The translations under genes and the position numbers were made by a program. The notes below the pieces were generated by a model. That model was not told the origin of the DNA. It saw only the letters and a list, made by a program, of their open reading frames with translations, and searched no databases. A stretch of DNA of 11,893 nucleotides from positions 1 to 11,893 of the forward strand of contig JAHEZA010000031.1 of the NCBI GenBank assembly GCA_023251335.1, in the 5' to 3' direction. Positions within the stretch are counted from its first letter, which is position 1. Each line of letters starts with the position of its first letter. Below are positions 6,911 through 11,893 of the stretch, piece by piece. This DNA is from Chitinophagaceae bacterium (lineage in GTDB: Bacteria > Bacteroidota > Bacteroidia > Chitinophagales > Chitinophagaceae).

Positions 6911-9508
6911 ATGGAACTGATTGAACGAGATGAATTTTTACGTTTGCTGCAAAAGCATTTTAATAATATTTCGGAAAGTGATGGCCATTGCGTGATGGTA
7001 AGTGGTGAAGCTGGTATCGGTAAAACTGCGCTGGTGAGGGCTTTTTGTAAACAGAAAGAAGATGAGTGCGATATTTTCCTTGGCGCTTGTGATGATTTAT
7101 TTACTCCGCGTCCCCTTGCGCCGTTATACGATGTTATATCCCAGTTAAAAAAGGTTGACTTGACTAAAACTCATTCAGGGAATGATAGAGCAGATTTGTT
7201 TTCAAATTTTTTTGAAGAGTTTAGGAATCGTAAAAAAAAATTTATCCTGGTTTTTGAAGACATACATTGGGCTGATGAGGCAACACTCGATTTTATAAAA
7301 TTTTTTGCAAAGCGCATTTCCGGCATCCCTTGCCTGTTCATTCTTACGTACCGTGATAATGAAATTCATTCAAGGCACCCATTAAGAAATATATTAGGAC
7401 AATTGCCACCTGATTCATTCACCAAAATATCTATCACCCCCTTATCAAAAGAAGCAGTTCAGAAGATGGCGGTAGAGAAGGGATATTCCGGTGAAGACGT
7501 GTTTAGCATTTCGGGGGGAAACCCATTCTACGTAAACGAAATTTTGGCAAGCTATAGCCCTGGAGTTCCTGATAATATTAAAGATTCCATTCTTTCTGTT
7601 TATGAGCGCCAGGAAGAAGGAACCAAGCATGCATGGCAAATATGTTCTGTAATTCCTGAAGGATTAGAGGTTGACCGTTTTGCAACAATCAGGGCTTCGT
7701 GGGATGAAGGTATGGATCATTGTTTTGCCATGAATGTTATCATCGTCAAAAATAATAAAGTTATTTTTAAACATGAATTATACAGACGGACGATTGAAGA
7801 ATCGCTTTCACCCTTTAAGCGTATCGCGCTCAATAGAAAAATACTCGATCTCTTTTTAAATTCTTTTGAAGAAGGAGGAGAGATCGAGCGAATTTTGCAT
7901 TATGCAAAAAATGCTAACGAAAAAGACCTGGTTGTTAAATATGCGCCTCTTGTTGCAAGCAAGGCGGCATGTGTAGGATCGCACATGGAAGCGGCAAAAT
8001 TATTTTTTACTGCTATTGAATATTCCGAGACAAATGATACCGACCAATTGTTGCAATTTTATGAAGGCTATGCTTATGAATGTTACCTTACGAACCAGAT
8101 CCAAAAGGCTATCATCTATACAGAAAAGTCATTAACGCTTTGGAAGGAAAAAAATGATATAGAAAAAACCAGCAATAGTCTTCGCCTGCTTTCACGCCTG
8201 TGGTGGCTGGACAGTAATCGCGAAAACGCAGAAAAATATGCGGAGCAATCGATTGAGATTTTGCATAGTCACCCCCGGACAGCAGCAAAGGCAATGGCCT
8301 TGAGCAATATGGCACAATTGAAGATGTTATTGGATGAACCTGATAAATGTTTAGAGTTGGGTGAAAAAGCAATTGGTATAGCAACGGAGGTAGGTGCTGA
8401 AGAAGCGCTATCTCATGCACTGAATAATGTTGGAACCGTGCTGATGGATATGCCGGCATCAAAGGAAAAAGGTATTAGACTTTTACAGGAAAGCCTGGCG
8501 ATTGCTTTAAAAAACTCTTTTCATGAACATGCTGCAAGGGCTTATTCTAACCTGGCAAGTAATGGAGTGAAACTGAAGGATTATGCATTTGCAAAAAAAA
8601 TATTAGACGAAGGGGTACTCTATTGTGAAGAGAGGGATTTGGATTCCTGGCGATTGAACATGATGTCGCTGAAAGCAATCGTATATCTCGAGACAGGCGA
8701 TTGGATTAAGGCTTATAGCATTGCAGACAACCTGTTAAAGACTGAAGATAAGCCACGCGCCTTTAAAATTAGAGCGCTGATCGTTGTTTCCAAAATAAAA
8801 CTGCGTACAGGTGATGCCGATCCACTTTCCTTATTGCAGAATGCGGAATCAAAGGCTTTTGAAACGATGGAATTGCAAAGAATTATTCCACTGTTGATAG
8901 CATTCTTAGAATATGAATGGTTAACAGGAAAGGCTTGCATTAGACCCGAAAATCTTGCGTGGATCATTAAAAGAATTGACCATTCAATCTACAGTGCTGA
9001 AAACAGTGAATTTGCTTTTTGGTTGCGGAAAGCAAGAAAGCAACATCTGCAGCTAAAAGAAATAAATGAAGAATATGACGTAAGCACAGTAAAAATGGCA
9101 CTGAAAGCAGCCGAAATATGGAAGAGATCAGGTTGCCCATACCAACAAGCCATTTCATTGTCAGAAGGAAATGAGGACGATAAAAAAAGTGCGCTTGTGA
9201 TTTTCCAGCAATTGGGCGCAAAAGCAATAGGCGAAAAAATAAAAATGGAAATGCGTGCCAGTGGTATTAAAAATATTCCCAGAGGTATCAGAGAAAGCAC
9301 AAAGGCAAATCCCGCCCAACTCACTAATCGCGAACTTGAAATAATCTATCTATTACAGAAAGCTGTCCATAATAAGGAAATTGCTGACATGCTTTTTATT
9401 TCACCTAAAACCGTTGATAATCATATTTCCAGCATACTATTTAAGTTGGATGTAAATTCACGTTCAAAAGCTGTTGTTGAAGCACGTCGTTTGGGCATTC
9501 TAAATTAA
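6911..9508 (+). CDS. ATPase/TPR/LuxR-type transcriptional regulator (LAL/MalT-like architecture)
   Basis: This 865-aa cytoplasmic regulator has three parts. The N-terminal AAA/STAND-type ATPase carries Walker A GEAGIGKT (32-39) and Walker B FILVFED (111-117) followed by IHWAD. SGGNPFYVNE (201-210) is typical of the AAA_16/LuxR ATPases. A long alpha-helical region of TPR-like repeats covers roughly residues 330-700 and is the likely signal-sensing or assembly part. A LuxR/GerE helix-turn-helix occupies about 803-850 (LTNRELEII, NKEIADMLFISPKTVDNH, KLDV). There is no receiver or PAS domain. Proteins of this plan, such as MalT, bind ATP and an effector, multimerise, and occupy tandem direct-repeat sites. 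It lies in the centre of five promoters with tandem direct-repeat sites and is their best candidate activator (inference). It has no clear -7 element of its own. Confidence 0.92.
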   Translation: MELIERDEFLRLLQKHFNNISESDGHCVMVSGEAGIGKTALVRAFCKQKEDECDIFLGACDDLFTPRPLAPLYDVISQLKKVDLTKTHSGNDRADLFSNFFEEFRNRKKKFILVFEDIHWADEATLDFIKFFAKRISGIPCLFILTYRDNEIHSRHPLRNILGQLPPDSFTKISITPLSKEAVQKMAVEKGYSGEDVFSISGGNPFYVNEILASYSPGVPDNIKDSILSVYERQEEGTKHAWQICSVIPEGLEVDRFATIRASWDEGMDHCFAMNVIIVKNNKVIFKHELYRRTIEESLSPFKRIALNRKILDLFLNSFEEGGEIERILHYAKNANEKDLVVKYAPLVASKAACVGSHMEAAKLFFTAIEYSETNDTDQLLQFYEGYAYECYLTNQIQKAIIYTEKSLTLWKEKNDIEKTSNSLRLLSRLWWLDSNRENAEKYAEQSIEILHSHPRTAAKAMALSNMAQLKMLLDEPDKCLELGEKAIGIATEVGAEEALSHALNNVGTVLMDMPASKEKGIRLLQESLAIALKNSFHEHAARAYSNLASNGVKLKDYAFAKKILDEGVLYCEERDLDSWRLNMMSLKAIVYLETGDWIKAYSIADNLLKTEDKPRAFKIRALIVVSKIKLRTGDADPLSLLQNAESKAFETMELQRIIPLLIAFLEYEWLTGKACIRPENLAWIIKRIDHSIYSAENSEFAFWLRKARKQHLQLKEINEEYDVSTVKMALKAAEIWKRSGCPYQQAISLSEGNEDDKKSALVIFQQLGAKAIGEKIKMEMRASGIKNIPRGIRESTKANPAQLTNRELEIIYLLQKAVHNKEIADMLFISPKTVDNHISSILFKLDVNSRSKAVVEARRLGILN

Positions 9509-9573
9509 GGCGGGGCTTCTCATTAAATAGGTAAAATTCCTTAGTTTATTATGCCATGAGGAAAATAACTTTA
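9506..9573 (+). promoter_or_regulatory. Promoter D: tandem TRRGK sites plus -7 element for the single-domain DUF4242 gene
   Basis: The distal site TAAGGCGGGGCTT begins at 9506 and includes the regulator's TAA stop codon. The proximal site TAGGTAAAATTCC (9528-9540) follows at a 22-bp period. Exactly 25 bp later comes TAACTTTA (9566-9573), which matches TAnnTTTG at 7 of 8 positions. The leader is about 20 nt. The proximal site shares TAGGTAA with site B but is less similar afterwards (9 of 13). Confidence 0.6.
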
Positions 9574-9599
9574 TTCCTTAAATTAAAAAATTATTAAAA

Positions 9600-9875
9600 A
9601 TGAAAAAGTTTATTATTGAAAGAAATGTGCCTGGTGCAGGTAACATGACTTCAGAAGAATTACAGGAAATATCAAAAACGTCAAATGCTGTTATATCGGT
9701 GCTGGGCAAACCGTATATCTGGATCGAATCCTTCGTTACCGCGGACAAAATTTATTGTATTCATGAGGCAGAAGATGAAGATGATATTAAAGAACATGGA
9801 AAATGCGGAAATTTCCCGGTTGACAAAATTGAAGAAATAAAAGCAGTGATAAGTCCTGCCACCGAAAAAGGTTGA
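9600..9875 (+). CDS. Cytoplasmic single-domain DUF4242 protein (SCO4226-like)
   Basis: This 91-aa soluble protein has no signal peptide. It fits the single-domain DUF4242 pattern: MKKFIIER with an early Pro-Gly-Ala-Gly, SEELQEIS, a central W-I-E-S-F-V-T-x-D-K-I-Y-C stretch (41-53), His66, and FPVDKI (72-77). It belongs to a different branch of the family from the exported two-domain protein at 6150-6785, which shows the DVH and HAKDL motifs that this one lacks. The biochemical role is unknown, and metal binding can only be suggested from the family name. The gene follows the LuxR-type regulator by 91 nt, has its own promoter-like element (promoter D), and ends in a strong terminator, so it can be a monocistronic unit. 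Read-through from the regulator is also possible. Confidence 0.83.
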   Translation: MKKFIIERNVPGAGNMTSEELQEISKTSNAVISVLGKPYIWIESFVTADKIYCIHEAEDEDDIKEHGKCGNFPVDKIEEIKAVISPATEKG

Positions 9876-9950
9876 TATAAAAGGCATAGGAATATTTCTG
9901 AATTAAATTTAAAAGAAAAAAAACATTAATAGCATTTTTGTTCAATGGAG

Positions 9951-9982
9951 AGAGACAGGATTTGAATCCTGTCTTTTTTTTT
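9951..9982 (+). terminator. Strong intrinsic terminator after the DUF4242 gene
   Basis: GACAGGATT (9954-9962) and AATCCTGTC (9965-9973) form a perfect 9-bp stem with a two-base TG centre, extendable by outer A-T pairs. Nine consecutive T follow (9974-9982). It separates the regulator/DUF4242 unit from promoter A. Confidence 0.85.
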
Positions 9983-10046
9983 GAATGCAAGAGAGTTCGA
10001 ATTAGAGCATCGCACAAAATCAAGAGGGAAATCTGTGTAACTAAAA

Positions 10047-10113
10047 TGAGGATTTTTTATAAATAATTAGGGAATAACTCTCAGTACAATTAAAAACGGC
10101 CGATGCAATTTTG
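10047..10113 (+). promoter_or_regulatory. Promoter A: tandem TRRGK sites plus -7 element for the PepSY-like gene
   Basis: The distal site TGAGGATTTTTTA begins at 10047. The proximal site TAGGGAATAACTC (10068-10080) follows at a 21-bp period. Then come exactly 25 bp and the -7-like CAATTTTG (10106-10113). The leader is about 38 nt. The block ATAATTAGGGAATAACTC (10063-10080) matches promoter B at 17 of 18 bases. The 11-mer CAATTTTGTAT is identical in A and B at the same distance. There is no TTG at the -33 spacing, suggesting dependence on an activator. Confidence 0.72.
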
Positions 10114-10156
10114 TATCTAATATTTATCAAAAATTATTCAATCAAAAATTAAAAAA

Positions 10157-10705
10157 ATGAAAACATTTCTTTTTGCCTTTGTAGCGGGAACAATTTCCGC
10201 ATTGTCACTTACAATTGGAGCATTTGCACAAACATCAAACAAAGTGAAAGTATTTGAAGCCCTAAGTACTGTTGTTATAGACAGCAATGTGAAAGTAGCA
10301 GTAAATAAAATAGCAAGCTTTGATGAAATCAATCCCAGAGCATTAAGCAACTTCAAGAAAACTTATAAAGATGCTGATGACGTTAAATGGCACAGGTATA
10401 ATAATGTAATTACTGCAGAATTTGTATCTAATGGAATTAATACCAGGGCATATTATAATACTAAAGGAATTTGGACGGCTTCCATAAAAGCCTACCAGGA
10501 AGAAAAATTAGAGTCAAAAATCCGTAACGAGGTAAAACGCACTTACTACGATTATAAAATCATTTGCATTCGTGAATTAGAAACTATTAGTTCTGATGGT
10601 ATACCAACTTATTTTGTCTACATCAAAGACGAAACCAATTTTAAGATATTAAGAATCTGGGATTTGCAGATAGACATTTTTCAACAATTTATCCAACAAA
10701 ATTAG
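10157..10705 (+). CDS. Exported PepSY-like (BLIP-fold-like) protein
   Basis: This 182-aa protein has a clear Sec signal peptide (residues 1-24, cleavage at AFA-Q) and no lipobox, so it is probably periplasmic. The mature part resembles the PepSY-like/DUF2874 proteins of Bacteroidota. Their pattern of an early F-x-x-x-Y-x-D-A-x-x-V-K-W, then I-T-A-E-F-V-S-N-G and A-Y-Y-N-T-K-G-I-W-T-A, is seen at about 67-107. A later Y-x-x-Y-K-I and T-Y-F-V-Y-I pair of strands lies around 129-156. The assignment is by eye and moderate in strength. No catalytic site is visible; such domains are thought to bind proteins or peptides. The gene stands between a strong terminator and the ECF sigma factor gene, and shares a nearly identical promoter with the latter. 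Confidence 0.62.
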   Translation: MKTFLFAFVAGTISALSLTIGAFAQTSNKVKVFEALSTVVIDSNVKVAVNKIASFDEINPRALSNFKKTYKDADDVKWHRYNNVITAEFVSNGINTRAYYNTKGIWTASIKAYQEEKLESKIRNEVKRTYYDYKIICIRELETISSDGIPTYFVYIKDETNFKILRIWDLQIDIFQQFIQQN

Positions 10706-10798
10706 AATTCAGAATGGGCATTAAGCTTTAAGCGGCAATCAAAAATTTTGTGCGAACCTATAGAACTAATGCCAGCATAAAAATGGCCAATAATAAAA

Positions 10799-10865
10799 TA
10801 GGGGATTTACCAAAATAATTAGGTAATAACTCATATAACGGTCACGAATTGTCATCCCAATTTTG
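10799..10865 (+). promoter_or_regulatory. Promoter B: tandem TRRGK sites plus -7 element upstream of the ECF sigma gene
   Basis: The distal site TAGGGGATTTACC begins at 10799. The proximal site TAGGTAATAACTC (10820-10832) follows at a 21-bp period. Exactly 25 bp later comes CAATTTTG (10858-10865). It differs from promoter A by one base in the 18-bp block at 10815-10832 and shares the CAATTTTGTAT 11-mer. The next long gene starts about 230 nt downstream, much further than in the other four cases. Confidence 0.7.
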
Positions 10866-10901
10866 TATTCATAGTTACGATGCTATCATTAAAAAATATT
10901 T

Positions 10902-11009
10902 ATGACGCTAAAAAAACAAAAGTCATTTGCTTTTATTAAACCAGTTGCTGATCGTCTTTTCGATATGAAAGTTTTCTCCCTGTCAACATATCTCGAGACT
11001 TTTTTCTGA
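10902..11009 (+). CDS. Possible small ORF in the leader of the ECF sigma gene
   Basis: A 35-codon frame starts with ATG about 31 nt after the predicted start of transcription from promoter B, a leader length like that of the other genes using this promoter type. The peptide starts MTLKKQKSFAF and ends YLETFF. It is fairly basic at its N terminus and has no signal peptide or known domain. It could be a leader peptide, a small protein, or a chance frame. A shorter overlapping frame starts at 10880. Nothing in the sequence decides whether it is translated. Confidence 0.25.
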   Translation: MTLKKQKSFAFIKPVADRLFDMKVFSLSTYLETFF

Positions 11010-11093
11010 ATGAAAGATCGCGGTGATAGAGACTATTGAAGAGTACAAAGAATTTTATGATTTATATTAATTATCACTACTCAAATTGAATCT

Positions 11094-11696
11094 TTGCAAA
11101 CAAATAATAAACTGGAAGACATTGTAAAAGGATGCATTAGCTTAAGCCGTGAAAGTCAACATCATCTTTATCGCTATTTTTATAGTTTTTGCTTTCGTTC
11201 TTGTGCCGTGTATTGCCAAACCAATGATGACGCCCTTGAAGTAGTAAATGATGGGTTCTTGAAAATATTTAAGGAATTAAAGAATTTCAAGCCCCGGTAT
11301 GAAAACTTTGAAATTTCTCTAAACGGTTGGATCAAACGAATAATGATAAATACTGCTATTGATCATTATAGAAAGAATAAGAGCCATTACCCGACAGTTT
11401 ATCCCGGAGCTAACATATTAGAAGTGGCATCCGGTGAATCTTCCGCGATAGATATGTTATCCCATAAAGAAATTATCAAGCTTGTTCAACAGTTGTCGCC
11501 ATCTTACCGAATTGTATTTAGCCTCTACGTAATTCACGGATTTAAACACGAAGAAATTGCCAGGGAACTAAATATTTCGATCGGTACTTCCAAATCAAAC
11601 CTTGCTAAAGCAAGGCTGAATATTCAAAAAATGATCTTGGTGGGATCGGGAAAGCTTGTCGCCAGTCGTGAAAATGAAGTGTCGTATTCAATTTGA
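11094..11696 (+). CDS. ECF-type RNA polymerase sigma factor
   Basis: This is a 200-aa sigma-70 family factor of the extracytoplasmic-function group, with only regions 2 and 4. Region 2 spans about 24-97, with DDALEVVNDGFLKIFKELKNF (core binding) and WIKRIMINTAIDHYRKNK (-10 recognition). Region 4 spans about 126-180, with LSPSYRIVFSLYVIHGF, HEEIARELNISIGTSKSNL and a basic AKARLNIQK end. The start is a TTG: the frame is closed upstream at 11058-11060 and has no ATG before region 2, so TTG at 11094 (MQTNNKLED) is the best choice. No FecR-type anti-sigma gene follows within the visible 197 nt. Its promoter (B) is of the shared architecture, so it may relay the signal of the LuxR-type regulator to further genes. 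Confidence 0.9.
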   Translation: MQTNNKLEDIVKGCISLSRESQHHLYRYFYSFCFRSCAVYCQTNDDALEVVNDGFLKIFKELKNFKPRYENFEISLNGWIKRIMINTAIDHYRKNKSHYPTVYPGANILEVASGESSAIDMLSHKEIIKLVQQLSPSYRIVFSLYVIHGFKHEEIARELNISIGTSKSNLAKARLNIQKMILVGSGKLVASRENEVSYSI

Positions 11697-11858
11697 AGTG
11701 CCTTAGGAACAACTTAAAAATCTTTAGCAAAATCAAATCAAAAGTATGCTTTTTAAATTGCTCTTAAATTCTAATGCAGTAAACAAACATTTAAGCGAAA
11801 AAGCTATTTGGAAGCAGTTACTTAAACTTGATACGTTTATTATTCATTCGTAGTTATT

Positions 11859-11893
11859 ATGGCCCTGGAAGGATTCAATTTTTTATTAAAGTC
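11859..11893 (+). CDS. Possible start of a gene cut by the window end
   Basis: An ATG at 11859 opens a frame beginning MALEGFNFLLK that runs off the window. A -7-like TACGTTTA lies at 11832-11839, giving a leader of about 15 nt. The upstream sequence does not contain the TRRGK tandem sites at the required spacing. Too little is visible to name a product. It could be an anti-sigma partner of the ECF factor only by position. Confidence 0.3.
   Translation, partial: MALEGFNFLLK

Larger units (their letters stand above)
10706..11093. other. Intergenic gap with promoter B and a long leader before the ECF sigma gene
   Basis: This 388-nt stretch has no clear terminator for the upstream gene. It contains promoter B (10799-10865). 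The predicted transcript start near 10871 leaves roughly 220 nt before the sigma factor start. That leader holds two overlapping short open frames, 19 codons from 10880 and 35 codons from 10902. No known riboswitch was recognised. Confidence 0.55.

Noticed and set aside
9944-9973. Resemblance of GGATTTGAATCC and the preceding GGAGAGAG to the 3' end of a tRNA on the - strand.
   Set aside because: The T-arm would have one base too many, and no matching acceptor, D or anticodon arms exist beside it. The perfect 9-bp stem plus nine T is better explained as a terminator.
10071-10079. GGAATAACT in promoter A read as an ECF sigma -35 element.
   Set aside because: A -10 element at the usual ~16-17 bp is not evident, and the same site is repeated in tandem at 21-22 bp, which fits an activator site better. 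Not fully excluded.
10010-10755. 11-bp inverted repeat TCGCACAAAAT (10010-10020) and ATTTTGTGCGA (10745-10755) flanking the PepSY-like gene.
   Set aside because: Matches of this length are expected by chance in 12 kb of A/T-rich sequence, the flanks do not extend it, and no transposase or target duplication is present.

Overview
The window looks like a chromosomal segment of a Bacteroidota bacterium, most likely of the Chitinophagaceae type. The signs are an A/T-rich sequence, starts without Shine-Dalgarno sequences, promoter -7 elements of the TAnnTTTG type, a secreted protein ending in a type IX secretion (T9SS) sorting domain, a lipoprotein, and a LuxR-type ATPase next to DUF4242 proteins. 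I saw no phage, insertion sequence, CRISPR array, rRNA or intact tRNA.

Left part (1-4213, all + strand): a CPA1-type Na+/H+ antiporter (76-1677); a two-gene unit of an MtnA-like sugar-1-phosphate isomerase (1841-2947) and a class II aldolase-family protein (2952-3548), probably handling methylthioribose or 5-deoxyribose by-products; a short stretch of nested palindromes (3549-3632); and a small cupredoxin lipoprotein (3747-4097) closed by an intrinsic terminator (4181-4213).

Middle and right (4424-11696): a T9SS-secreted beta-propeller-like protein (- strand), an exported protein with two DUF4242 domains (- strand), a divergent 865-aa ATPase/TPR/LuxR regulator (+), a single-domain DUF4242 protein (+) with a strong terminator, an exported PepSY-like protein (+) and an ECF sigma factor (+). 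A possible new gene starts at 11859 and runs off the window.

The main observation is that five of these genes (all except the regulator) have the same upstream architecture: two direct-repeat sites beginning TRRGK, 21-22 bp apart, with the proximal 13-bp site ending exactly 25 bp before a TAnnTTTG-like -7 element. None of the five has a TTG at the usual -33 spacing. This suggests a previously unrecognised regulon, probably activated by the LuxR-type ATPase encoded in its centre. Its members would be DUF4242 proteins, a surface protein, an exported PepSY-like protein and an ECF sigma factor that could pass the signal on. The antiporter and mtnA upstream regions do not fit the pattern and act as informal negative controls.
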